Shown here one piece after another: positions 52,982 through 64,000 of a stretch of DNA of 64,000 nt. The translations under genes and the position numbers were made by a program. The DNA is from Aphanomyces cochlioides (taxonomy: Eukaryota; Oomycota; Saprolegniomycetes; Saprolegniales; Verrucalvaceae), in assembly GCA_019828595.1 (NCBI GenBank), contig JAHQRK010000016.1, forward strand, positions 434,001 through 498,000. Direction: 5' to 3'. The notes beneath the pieces are model-generated. The model ran no database searches. It was not told where the DNA came from and worked only from the letters and a program-made list of their open reading frames with translations. Position 1 is the stretch's first letter; the number at the start of each line of letters is the position of its first letter.

Positions 52982-53735
52982 GGCGGGATGCGCAAGCGAG
53001 CTTAAGTTAGTTATACATCAAATATCAATCCATGTCATCCTGTCATCGATGTCCATTGCTCTCGTTTCAACAAGATCATGTTAAGCCATTACAAGTCCCA
53101 TCTTACCGATATGCGACATAGAAAATTCGGCTCAACGCACTACGACGAAACCCATTGTGCATTGTTTAGAGGGCTCTTACAATGTGTCATTGACGTGGTT
53201 TTGTTTGTAATTGTTGGCAATATGTATTGCTCTCAAAAGGGTGCAATATCCATCTTGCCTTGAGGGTTCAAACACAACGTCACAACTCTGAATGTAGCGA
53301 CAGGCTTAGAAAACCATGGGTCCCTAATGCCGGCCATGCCCCTTGAAACCCGTTAGTACTCACTTGTCGTCGTTCACATCTACAACATGCAGCGTCGTCT
53401 GTCTTCCTCGTCGTGGCTATATATCAACTGCAGACATATATCAGCCCTTCGTCTTGGCTTGCCATCCCGTGTGCGCCCACAACGACCAGCCACGAGGTCG
53501 TTAGGGGCTTCCTGGGGGAAAGCGGCTGTGGGGGGAACTTTTCCCTCGGCTTCTTCCGCATGGTTGGTCTACAGAAACGTATATCGCACGACCTTTGAGG
53601 GAAAATGGCCGTGCTTTGTACACAGGCTGTCCGTCGTGGAGTATCGGCCACATAAAGGCTTTACAAAGCGTGCTATTTGCTAAATAATCGCCAGATATCT
53701 CTGAAGGCAACTCTGGTGTATAACCTGCTTAATCG
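52982..53735. other. Intergenic, no confident gene
   Basis: Frames around 53387-53710 on both strands overlap and have no recognised domain. No tRNA or other RNA gene recognised. Confidence 0.4.
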
Positions 53736-53817
53736 ATATCCGGATATAATATCCGGATATAAAATGAACATCCGGTTTAAGTATCCGGATATTAAATCCC
53801 GGATAATATCCGAATAT
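53736..53817. promoter_or_regulatory. Cluster of palindromic ATATCCGGATAT motifs
   Basis: ATATCCGGATAT occurs exactly at 53736-53747 and 53749-53760. Related copies lie at 53782-53791 (TATCCGGATA), near 53770 (ACATCCGG), 53796-53803 and 53806-53813. The cluster lies 76-157 bp upstream of the ATG of the gene at 53893. The role is inferred: a factor-binding array or a remnant of a small repeat. Confidence 0.45.
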
Positions 53818-53892
53818 GTATTGTTAGGATTGATACTAGTATTGAATTAGACAGGTGAATTCCATTCCAAGTGCAATTTTGCGGTTGACATC

Positions 53893-54625
53893 ATGGACCG
53901 AGATGACATCCTCGACGACATGTCACTCTCGTCGGACGACGAAATGCTCGAAGATATGATCAACGAGATGAAAGAAGAAGTGAAGAAACCCACTCCAGCG
54001 CCTCATCCACGCGTTGTTCGCCCTGTAAATACCGTCGCACGCAGCAATCCCCAGCCGCCCGTCAATATGCCCGACCTTGGCCAAATGATGTCTCAAATGA
54101 TGCCCATGATGTCGCAAATGTTTGGTGGTGGCAACATGAATCGTGGTGCAAGCAATCGAATCACCCGTTCGATGGAAGATATGGTTGCGGATCATGTCCC
54201 CAAGGATGAAGTCGCCCAATGGGTCGAAACGATTCAACGGGATGAAGCTCGGTATGTCCTTTCTCCTCGTATGAAAGCTCATAGCATCTCTGCACAGACA
54301 AAAAAACGACCGCAACACATACAGCAGGAATCTTAGTCGATCCTACAGGACGAAGGTCGATGCAATGCCCACTGCCAACTTGGAAGCCTCGACTCTCTTG
54401 CAGGAATTGCTCATCACGGCAGTCCGCAATGCCAAATGCAAACCATCCCCAAGTTGGGACGAAGCACATCTCGGTATCCACCGACAACTCAAAGATCAAG
54501 GCGTTGGCGACATTTATGCACGAGAATTGCGTGTTCTTCTCAAGCACCGAGCGGTGAACAACCCTGACTATGCTGCGAATCCAGGCCGGTTTCCCAACAT
54601 CACATCACATTTGGCGACGGCATAA
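53893..54625 (+). CDS. Hypothetical acidic/Met-rich protein, two exons
   Basis: Exons 53893-54251 and 54328-54625, with a 76-bp phase-2 intron; 218 residues. The N-terminus is acidic (MDRDDILDDMSLSSDDEMLEDM), followed by a Pro-rich linker and a Met-rich stretch (MMSQMMPMMSQMFGGG). The second half is helical, with SRSYRTKVDAM, LLQELLITAVRNAKC and YARELRVLLKHRA. No known domain recognised. The frame closes exactly on splicing, which supports a real gene. It converges with the PHD gene, with 52 bp between the stops. Confidence 0.7.
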
Positions 54626-54677
54626 TCTGTCTATTGGCAGTTTTAATCAAATGCTCGTCGTATTCTCTAGTGTCATC

Positions 54678-57037
54678 TTATCGTCCTACTGGAGATTTCC
54701 CGGCCGTTGCCGGTGTTTTAGCTAGCTTTCGTTTGCGTTCGCGAGCCTTTTCCTGCTTCTTGAGCTTTTGCATCTGGTCTTTGAGAGATCGATCGGCTTC
54801 TGTGTCCATTTGTTCTCTTTCCATTCGCTTGGACTCGAGCACCATATCGAGCTCGCGCTTCTTCTGCTCTGCGACAGCCTTCTCCTGCGCTCGTAAATGC
54901 TTGGCATGGATCAATTTCGTGTAGTCGCGGACGAATTGCTTGAGTGTGGCCATCCCAGGGCCTTGTTTCCTGCAGCAGCATTCGTCCGTCAACACAAGAG
55001 CGGCTTGGGGAACTTACTTTGTAAGCATCTCGAGGACTTGGCCGAGTTTTTCTGCGGCGTATGAATCCAAGGGCTTGATCCATTCGTGTAGAGACGACAA
55101 TTTAGTTAACATGTCGTTGTATATTGCTTCGTCAGCTGTCTGCTTGTAGGCCACGGCTTGTTGAATCAATTTTGACACTTCCGTGACAAGTTTGAGCCCT
55201 CGTTCGACACGGAATCGGTCGCTTGGTGGTAATACCGTCGTTGCCGGTGGTTTCGGCGTTGGTGGAGACACTTCGTTGACAAAACGACCCTACATTACGT
55301 CACTAGTGAGAGGAAAGACAAGATAGACTCGCCATACATGATGGCTGTATATTGCAACGGTCTCGACGTATGGTTGGATTTGAAAGTCGCTAGTCTTGGA
55401 GACGGCGACGGCGCGCGTGTCCATGGGAGCTCCACACACTCCGCACTGAAGTACAATATTACCATACATCGGCCATTCTTTTGAAGGAGTTTCGGGAGGG
55501 GGTAGCTGTGGCTTAGCTTTCGACGATTTCAATTTCTTCTTCGAGCGAGATGCCGAGGACGACACAGACGCTCTACTAATACAACGCCAATGCTGCAGGT
55601 GCGGCCGCTGGTCGTGCGTGCAGTAGAAGCAATGGTCAACTTGCGTCAGTGGATCTTTGCACACCAAGCAAAACGAAAATGGATCTTCCGTTTGGCGGCC
55701 AAATGTTGCATGGAGTTTCTCAATCCATGAAGCTCTACAACAGCAGTGTCATCAAAGAATGAGGAAATATGCTCGGTTTACCCCAAGACATCATGGAGCT
55801 GAATGGTCGTTGATGGATATGTTTTGTAGATTTGCGGTAAATGATCAGCAAAAATTTGAAGCAGTTGTTGCGATGGAATCGAGGCCATAGTCTGTTCGGC
55901 ATATTTTACAAGTAATTTCCCGAGTGCAGCCAACTGAATATCAGGATCTGGTGAAGATGTGCGAATTTTCTCAACACGAACGACAAGTTTTGGATCATCG
56001 AGCAGTTCTGACGCAAGTAATTTTGCTGGCAAGTCGTCCAAGCAGAAATATTGCGTGGCGTGGCGGGGACAATAGCCGTGGAATGCTGCCCGTTGACCTT
56101 CTTCAATATCTACTTGAAGGAATCCACCGCCTAATATTTGGAGTTAGATATTTTAAGAGGCAACAAGGTACCTAAATGCTCTTTTGGATCGACACGATGG
56201 CGATGAATGACATTGGCATCCCCGAAGCGAGCACAAATTGCATGAAACCTATCAGAATCTGAGTAAAATGCAATTGGAAGAGCGAGACGAACCAGCAATC
56301 GCATTGGTTCCAGTGGCACTGAATGAGATAGCCTTCATTTCTATTGCACAGCATACATGTTCGCTGGCGATTGTTCATGGGCGGGTGGACCATTTGAAGC
56401 GGTTCCATCACTTGCATATTGGGTACAACGACATCGTGGTCCCACCACACACAAAGGACATGGACCCATTCTGGTAAGGTCGTCACTCTAAAACGTTGAG
56501 TGAGCGCCGTTTAGACTCGGGGAGATTGTACCGTTGGATTCGTTGCAATGGCTTCATTGCGCCACCGTATCGGTGGCAGATGACACAGATCATAGATGAC
56601 GGACTCTGAGAAGTCTCGAGCAGTGCTACGCAGCGCTGGCAATGCCAGTCGCCTTTGGGTATGCTTGGGATGCCATAGCAGCTTTGGTGCACTGGAATGC
56701 CACACATACCACAGTAAACGATCAAGTCGCCAGCGTCGCTCTCGCCACCATTGCATACACTGCACCACCCTTCGTTAATGCAAAGATCTTCGTCAGGAAC
56801 ACAGACGCGCTTCTTGACGTGGATGCGGGGAAGGGCATCTGAATCGATTGCATTGTCCACAATATCCGTGACGATAGAAGTCACGACGGCGTTGTTTCGA
56901 TGAGTCGGTCGCATCAAACGTCTACGTGGAATGGATGTCTCCCGGAAGAGCGTCAATCGCTCTTCTGGTGGAATCTCTTCTTTTTTTGGCTTTGCCGCGT
57001 CCGTCTCTTCTTGAGCGTGTTTGGCATCCTTGTCCAT
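54678..57037 (-). CDS. PHD finger - extended PHD chromatin reader (JADE/BRPF-like module)
   Basis: Seven exons on the minus strand: 57037-56532, 56487-56293, 56248-56172, 56130-55782, 55734-55338, 55289-55018 and 54969-54678; introns 44-50 bp; 695 residues. The start is the ATG at 57037. A PHD finger begins near residue 92 (WCSVCNGGES, YCGMCGIPVHQSC, WHCQRC). A zinc knuckle and extended PHD follow (CVICHRYGGAM; WVHVLCVWW; RTCMLCNRNEGYLIQC; CDCWFHAICARFGD; FHGYCPRH), the arrangement of JADE, BRPF and AF10 proteins that read histone H3. Later come a Cys cluster (FCLVC...HCFYC; LQCGVCGAP), helical regions and a basic coiled coil. No bromodomain is present. Probably part of a histone acetyltransferase or related complex. 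Confidence 0.88.
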
Positions 57038-57060
57038 TTTGCCTTCTGGGTGGAGTTTAG

Positions 57061-57080
57061 AATATCCGGATATTATCCGG
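57061..57080. promoter_or_regulatory. Palindrome AATATCCGGATATT plus ATCCGG
   Basis: A perfect 14-bp palindrome at 57061-57074 followed by a half motif (TATCCGG). It sits 24-43 bp upstream of the PHD gene start codon (minus strand). The same core is clustered upstream of the convergent partner gene at 53893. Function inferred. Confidence 0.45.
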
Positions 57081-57745
57081 TTGAAAGTTTCGCGCACTTT
57101 TGGTCATTTTTCAATTTGCAGACAAGAAGAGTGAAGCAATTTCGTCTGACCGGCGTGATCAACAGCAAAATATCTCTTATCGCATTTTAATCTCGTGTAA
57201 ATCTTGAGGGAAGGCAAATAGGGCGTGAGAGCGAAGACAAAACGCACTGAGGTGTAGGCTAAGCATTACTTGTCCACTGCAGTTGGCATTTTCTTTTGAA
57301 AGATGGAGACAATTCGATATCATGCAGCAATGACTTCTGTCAGTGGATATCAAGAGGATACGTCTTGATTACGCGGATGCTCACAGCAATGGCAAGACAT
57401 TGTCGGTAAAATGTTCGGATGGATGGCACGAAAGCCCTTTGAGAGCGCATTCAAGTGTTGCTGAAGTGGTTTGGTCGTTGATTTCGCATGCATAGCAGCG
57501 AAATCAGGAATAAACTTTATCAAAAATATTTCTACATGACGTCTCCAAGATCCCCGGCTCGTTCAATCATGGACGAGCCATTCGAACGCTGGATCGGTGT
57601 CGTTTTCTTGCATTGTATTGATAGCTTCTTCATCTTTTGGTTCGCTTGTTGTATCGACACTACAAATACCCGTAAGACCCCCCTCACATCGCCCAGAACA
57701 TACAATTCCCAGTCCTTCCTAGTTCGATCACGACCTAGCGAAATG
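57081..57745. other. Intergenic, no confident gene
   Basis: A plus-strand frame at 57536-57673 (MTSPRSPARSIMDEPFERW..., with a hydrophobic stretch and a donor-like GTAAGA) is the only candidate. It is short and overlaps a longer frame on the other strand, so I do not call it. Confidence 0.35.
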
Positions 57746-59275
57746 TTAGACAACGCCGACATCATTATCCATCTCACGTGTTGATCGTAACCAGAGAGTG
57801 TCTTCATCATCCAAGTCATTCCACTCGGCTGGAATAACGCTCTTGGTGTGAGCTGGGCCATAATCTCCAAGCCAGCCTTTGAAATCTACATAATCGACTC
57901 AATCACAATTCCACGAGATATTTTCACCATGCTTTGGACGCTGGGGTCTACGTTGAGCGCCTTCCACGCATCCTTTGTCGAAGGGAGACTGTTCTGGATT
58001 GCCATACAACTCCATTCGAACTGATGAAAGCTTGGAAGGTGACGCAGGCTCTGCTGTGTCAATAGTGTCTCCTATTTGATTATCCTTTTCACTACAGACG
58101 CTTGTCAATGAAACTGCGAGAGCCTGTCAAGACTTACGCTGTCGACTGAAAGAATGGACTATTGGAAAACGAATGGGCGATTTCCAAAGCTTTGGCGCCT
58201 ACAACGAAGTTTTCTCGTCAGCTCCATGGCAATCTCAAGTCAAGAATACCTGGACCCATGGCTGAGAGTGCTGGCTGGGAATGTAGTGGTGGTGACTTGT
58301 GCGTCGAATCAGCTTCGTAAGCTGCCAGTCTAGATCTAGCCAATGCTTCGTGCATGCGCTGGGTATTTGTCTTCTTGACACGGAGTACTTGTTGTTTTCG
58401 CGCATCAAGCTCAGCCTTGACTTTGGAAACCACATTCTCACGGCGAGGGGTTGATTTTTGTGTCGGTTGTTTCACTTGCGACAAAGCTCGATGAGATTGC
58501 TGAGATGGAGCTGATGGCTCAGCAACTTGACGTTGTGCGACTGGTTCTTTATGGGAGACACAATGCACGACAAAGCCCCGGAGGTAATCTAGAAATGATA
58601 AAGTGTCGCCCGACTCGAATGGTGTCAACTTTGCTTGGGTTTTCAATTGATTGAACGAGATAGCTAATACATCTGAAGATACAGTGCGAGGAGAGGGATA
58701 TCCTGTGGTAGATGCATAAGATCTCCATGCCAGATCGAGGAATGGTTTGCCCAAAACATGCTGCCACTCATCAATATCTCGTCGATCTATCTCAATGACG
58801 TTCAAGCTCTGCAGTGAGAATCGTAAAACATACCATCCCGAATAATGAGCGGTGTCTCTGTCATCTTTGATTGTGATGTTTCGGAAACAACGTTGGTTGC
58901 GATATCTGATCCATCAAGAGGAGCATTTCTTGAACTTCCAGTGCGCCATGCCGACGATGGTTTGGGAGCGAAGCTTGATGTAGGACGCTCATGGGATTTG
59001 CTTTGATGGACAAAGTAGTGTTGCGGTTTTCTCAGCAATGTACCTATGGTCGACATGTTAGCGAGTGTCATGCAAAGACAACACACACGTGTGATGTGCT
59101 GAACCTGATCCACGTTGAGAGTTTGCAGCGGGTAATTTTGGGAAAGACAATGGATTCCATATAGCAAAGTGGCTTCTACGAGCTCATTCCAACGGTGTTT
59201 TTCATGGAGGAACGAACGGAGATACGCTTGAATGCTCTCGTTTGCTTGGAGATGCTTGTACTGGAAGGTGCTCAT
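57746..59275 (-). CDS. Hypothetical multi-exon protein, no recognised domain
   Basis: Six exons on the minus strand: 59275-59089, 59043-58834, 58786-58250, 58198-58138, 58091-57928 and 57885-57746; introns 42-51 bp; phases close exactly to 432 residues. The N-terminal 60 residues are a compact helical region (YKHLQANESIQAYLRSFL; WNELVEATLLYGIHCLSQ). The middle is polar and low-complexity with a basic helix (KVKAELDARKQQVLRVKK). The conserved-looking C-terminus is GWLGDYGPAHTKSVIPAEW, then an acidic end. No catalytic motif or membrane segment. The family is not recognised; a scaffold or cytoskeletal role would be a guess. Confidence 0.7.
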
Positions 59276-59769
59276 TGCGCCTTTGAATTTGAAATTTGCT
59301 GATTATTCGGAAAAAAAGCCAATCAAAAATATTTTTGCAATTTCTTATTTTTCCCGAATACCCCTGAAACTTTATATCGTAAATGCCGTGGGGAAAAGAT
59401 TATGTTGAAGCATCGTATCTTCCACGAGTTTCTGACCACTGATGATGTTACACAGTAGCATGGAAGAGTCACACACAGGCAGAGGCTTGGGCTTACATTG
59501 TTAAACGTTTTATAAGACTGCTTTCTCTAAATTCGATAATCATGCCTTAGTTAACTCCAAGCTCCAATGCAAGTTACATTACTGTCGACATAATCGGGCA
59601 CGTAAGGTAATCAACAGTACTCATACAAATGCAACCTTCAATGGCTACATCTAATTTAATGGAGTTTATTCCTTGGACAAATCGGTTGAAGTCCGAACCA
59701 ATAATACTCTCATAATTTATATTTATTGTGGCCATTAAATAAATTTTTCATTTCATTCGATTTCCAGGA
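59276..59769. other. Intergenic, shared promoter region
   Basis: Lies between two divergent genes (hypothetical, leftward; NKAP, rightward). AT-rich near 59640-59760, no gene seen. Confidence 0.5.
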
Positions 59770-60824
<1,055 letters not shown>

Positions 60825-61679
60825 CCAATTCGATACACTTGCTACGATAAAAGACCAAATGACACAAGACAGATAACGTCAAGTCGTCATGAGTTCGTAC
60901 GTCTCGCCTTCCTTATCGCATCTACTTTCCCTCAAATCTTTCAAAGTCTAACTTTGGCGCATCATTTTGAGGGTTTTGACGATTGCTTTCGAAGCTCCAT
61001 CGAATCTCCAGCCGGATCTACTCCGCAGTCTTGTTGAATTCGTCAAACCCCAACGAGTAGCGTCTGTGGAGCTCTTTGCTCTTGAGTCGACTTTCCTCGT
61101 CTGTGCTTTCTTCAAGATCGCAAATTCAAAACTGACAATGGCGCGAAAGCTATCTCCCGGATAGATATCCAAGATATTTCCTCTTCTCCTTCGAGGAACA
61201 AGTCAAGCTTGTCCGACAATGATGACAAGTCGGACACGACAGAGCCACAGCTTCCGCGGGAGGCACTGCTGACTCGGTGCAATAATGAATCCATTCGGTG
61301 GAAATGGCTGCAACAGTGTTATTCAGTGCAAAGTGACGAGAGGGATGCAAACAATCCAAATGTGTACTGCGATATGAGGAACATATATGTGCCCCAAAGC
61401 TGTTATGGTGCCCGAATTGCTCCAAAAGGCAACTATCCACGTTTCTCGATTCTTGATTGACGTCGGCTACTAAGAGGACACATGGGAGCACATCCTCCCT
61501 CTGAGCTGACACTGTAATGAGAGCTTCGGTATTTGTGTGCTCCTGACATGGCCAATCGAAGAAACCTTCATCAGACGGAGTGCTTCGAACGAAATTAACA
61601 ATCTCTTTGCAAAGCTCAAAGAAAGTACAACATTGGCGTCATGCATCAGGAATGAAACTTGCTGGTTAGAGTGAAGCAT
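60825..61679. other. Intergenic, ambiguous overlapping frames
   Basis: Minus-strand pieces (for example DLEESTDEESRLKSKELHRR ending near 61030, and VVSDLSSLSDKLDLFLEGEE near 61190-61250) read like protein but cannot be joined by good splice sites. A plus-strand frame at 61209-61460 overlaps them. A decayed or unannotated gene is possible; none is called. Confidence 0.35.
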
Positions 61680-62162
61680 TTAGAACTCATCGTCTTCATC
61701 GTCATCGTCCGTGGCAAGACCCAAAGCGCTTTGAACATCCCCGATATCACTTGCATTGATATCGAGACACCCGTCGCAGTGTGCACGAAAGGCATTCTTG
61801 CCATGCGAATAGGCCATTTTGTTGTTCGGAGGTGCACTTGGTGGCGACCAAAAGAGAAAGTAAAGCTTGGAACTGCGACGGCCATCAGGCAATTGCACAT
61901 CATGATCGTAAATCACATAGCGACAGTCCGCATGTGGCAAATCCGCAATCAAATTGGCATGCGTTGTCGATGGGGGACTCGTCTTGTCGACAACTATCGA
62001 AGAGCCGTCGATGCGATAGAAGACAAAGCGGTACGATCGCTTCATCTTGATATCTCGAAAGGCACTCACGGAATCTGGCGTGGGGCTAATCGGAGCAGAT
62101 GCCGCGCCATTGGCGTGCATGTTCAAGGGAGTCCCTGCTGTCTTTGTGTGGGGTTCCGCCAT
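61680..62162 (-). CDS. ADF/cofilin-family actin-binding protein
   Basis: A 160-residue frame from the ATG at 62162; a second Met at 62120 would give 146 residues, nearer the usual cofilin length. The cofilin fold is evident: PDSVSAFRDIKMKRSYRFVF, then I..LPHADCRYVIYDHDV, DGRRSSKLYFLFWSPPSA, NKMAYSHGKNAFRAHCDG and INASDIGDV. The long-helix region SAPPNNKMAYSHGKNAFR carries the actin-contact positions. The C-terminus is acidic (TDDDDEDDEF), which is unusual. ADF/cofilins bind and sever actin filaments in the cytoplasm. The N-terminal extension before the Ser regulatory region could alter control by phosphorylation. Confidence 0.88.
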   Translation of the reverse strand: MAEPHTKTAGTPLNMHANGAASAPISPTPDSVSAFRDIKMKRSYRFVFYRIDGSSIVVDKTSPPSTTHANLIADLPHADCRYVIYDHDVQLPDGRRSSKLYFLFWSPPSAPPNNKMAYSHGKNAFRAHCDGCLDINASDIGDVQSALGLATDDDDEDDEF

Positions 62163-62407
62163 GCTCGTTGCCTTTCTAATTGGATATTTCTACCACAATG
62201 TACAATTCATAAAAATTCATACTGACATACAATCTTCCCATCAATCATGAAATAACTATTGATTAAATAAAATAAAATTCATGGAATTCTTTTTCAATTT
62301 CTTTTTTAACTCTCCAGTTTCTTTTTTCTTTCACTATTAGTATTGATTTAGATTCTCAAGGACGACACAGGCAAGACAAATACGGACCACATCGACAACA
62401 ACACGGA

Positions 62408-64000
62408 CTAGGCGACTTGGATCACGATCGACACCATGGGTTCATGCTCTTCTGGAGGAGGAGCAGTTTTCAATGCTGCTTTGACCAGTTCCTGCATCTC
62501 TCGCGTAGGTTGCCTTTTATATTGTGTCTTGACTTCGAGAAGTTGGTCACGTCTTGTGAAAGATCGCACGATCTTCGGAGTTGATCCCCGAAACAGCGGC
62601 ATTTCCAACAAAGTTTCAATCGTGGCGGTCGAATTCGGTGCAAAGATCACATCGAGCACATCTTGAACCTGCATCTGCAGTGTCGATCATCGTGGATGGA
62701 GAGGCTTGAGACATACCTGGTCTGATGATGCATTGAGCGTTCCATAAGACAGAGTTCCATCCATCCGCATGCGGTTCGGCGACCATTCGCTGCCAAACAC
62801 CATTTCAAAGATGAGCTGACCAAACAATTTAATAGGACTCGGGCGTATCGTTTCTGATGTCGTGGGCTCAAAGAACGTCGACTCGTAGCCACTTAGTGTG
62901 GCCTGGTCGCCAAGCAAAAGGACATTTCCGCTGTGAAGTTGATAATATGGTAGGCCCTACATCATCATGAGCTCGCTGGATCGATCTAGTCAAGCTACCG
63001 CTTGTTGCAGCTCTTGCATGCCAAGGAGAATGTCTCGGCCGTATCGTGCAATTGTAGAATGTCCAAGGGGTTTCCCACTTCCATGGCGCTTGTACTTGTG
63101 ATGATATGGGATCTATGTTGCGAATGGTCATTACATTGATTCAAAGCAAGGTGCCTTGTACCTGAACCATGGCGGTCTTGCATCGATGAAAGATGTAGTC
63201 TTTGAGCGAGCCTTGGGGAACGTACGGCGTGACGACGACCATTTTGTTCGTTTCAGGAATTTGCTGGATGTCCAAGACGGGAAGTACTCGAGGGCAGACG
63301 TCTTGGATGTGTTTGAAGAAAGATTTTAGGAGCGGCAAATCTGCCGCCGTGTATTTGGAAGGTGGGAAGACTGTGCATAGAAGCTGCGTAAATCTTTTGT
63401 CCGAGTTGAAATTTGCATTTCCAAGCTGCGGCATGGATGCTCGACCAAGGAGGTACATGCTCTTCGTGCGGTTCTTGCCCATATAGAGCGCTGGCTTGTC
63501 GAGCCACATGTATTCTCTACGCGAGGAAAACCATAAGTCTCTTGGCTAATACACCGAAAATACTCTGAAGCGTCGCAAAAGTTTTTGACAAATTCCTTGT
63601 CTCGATTCACTTCGTCGTACATGTCATCCTAGTCAAAGGCACACTCAGACACTCAGCTCAAATCGATTCATCGTACATCGTTGTGGAATTCTTCTGGGAT
63701 TGGAGACAAGTAGAGATTACCACTGCTAGACGACTTGAGCGATCCTGACGGGAGGCTAGGCCAGTCGAGATTCGTCCTTGATAAAAGGCGGCTTGATTCA
63801 TATCTGGACGATGTCGAGGCCACTACTGATCGTTTTCGCAGCCGATCTTGACGTAGTTTATAGCACCAATACGATATAAAGCCAAGGAGAAGTAGGCCAA
63901 TGCAGCCGCCCATGCCCATGACCAACGCATACCAAGTGTTGATGCCGCCTTCCACTCGCATCCTTCTCGACACGCGAATCTGCCACTGGATGCCAATCAA
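62408..64000 (-). CDS. Membrane-anchored PXK/SLOB-like pseudokinase, 5' end outside the window
   Basis: Exons on the minus strand: 64000(open)-63677, 63628-63555, 63516-63162, 63112-62999, 62956-62717 and 62674-62408; introns 38-50 bp; at least 457 residues. Near the edge is one membrane helix (WYALVMGMGGCIGLLLLGFI), then a Ser-rich juxtamembrane part. The kinase-like domain shows VLPVLDIQQIPETNKMVVV, TPYVPQGSLKDYI, HGSGKPLGHSTIARYGRDIL and LPYYQLHSGNVLLLGDQATL, closely recalling PXK/SLOB proteins. The HRD motif is LHSGN and the DFG position is LSG, so phosphotransfer is unlikely. The ectodomain lies beyond the window. Confidence 0.82.

Noticed and set aside
53387..53710. Overlapping frames as genes or as an RNA gene
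   Set aside because: Frames exist on both strands without motifs, and no structured RNA signature could be recognised by eye.
57536..57737. Short plus-strand gene with a possible intron
   Set aside because: About 60 codons, no homology, overlaps an equally long frame on the other strand and runs into the 3' end of the next gene.
58801..58834. 25-bp intron (GTATGT...CTGCAG) in the hypothetical gene at 57746-59275
   Set aside because: Too short for this genome and leaves the wrong phase; the acceptor ending GAGATAG gives a 47-bp intron with correct phase.

Overview
This window is eukaryotic. Genes lie on both strands, are closely packed, and many are cut by very short GT-AG introns of about 38-50 bp whose frames close exactly when removed. 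The gene content points to an oomycete of the Saprolegniales (Aphanomyces/Saprolegnia type). The indicators are a START/FYVE-like protein, the style of the ankyrin repeats, secreted S8 and C1A proteases, CFAP58 (a motile-flagellum protein, so flagellated zoospores are likely), a chromodomain gypsy element and Tc1/mariner and copia elements. The taxonomic placement is inference; no search was run. All exon models were made by eye from splice sites, phase and family resemblance.

Layout. 1-5444: decayed, 5'-truncated Ty3/gypsy chromovirus with one LTR. 5.8-17.2 kb: a gene-poor stretch with at least six copies or fragments of an unrecognised two-transmembrane protein family on both strands (two intact, the rest broken). 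A 580-bp MITE-like element, an orphan ORF, a Tc1-like transposase lacking its first catalytic Asp and a DPH6-like ATP pyrophosphatase lie among them. 18.3-20.0 kb: subtilisin-like secreted protease whose Cys-rich tail is cut off by an in-frame TAG. 20.9-22.2 kb: START/FYVE-like gene with a 1-nt homopolymer frameshift. 22.9-25.9 kb: CFAP58 (seven exons), converging with a pseudoenzyme alpha/beta-hydrolase fused to a Gag1-like C-terminus, with 21 bp between the stop codons. 27.8-28.2 kb: RPB9. 28.5-43.4 kb: two paralogous APC-type transporters flanking an LRR membrane protein (one LRR per exon), tRNA-Gln(CTG), a young intact-looking copia element with identical LTRs inserted in a gene fragment, and a TMEM185-like membrane protein. 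46.6-47.7 kb: papain-like secreted protease. 48.5-51.1 kb: ankyrin pseudogene and a second remnant. 52.3-59.3 kb: SHAQKYF-type Myb protein, two genes of unknown function and a PHD-ePHD chromatin reader. 59.8-64 kb: NKAP, ADF/cofilin and a membrane-anchored PXK/SLOB-like pseudokinase that runs off the right edge.

The window mixes compact housekeeping blocks (CFAP58-hydrolase-RPB9; Myb-PHD-NKAP-cofilin) with accessory blocks rich in transposons and decaying gene families. Points for follow-up are the two-TM family cluster, the hydrolase/Gag1 fusion lacking catalytic residues, the nonsense-split subtilisin, the copia insertion into a gene fragment, and a palindromic ATATCCGGATAT motif that recurs in intergenic regions.
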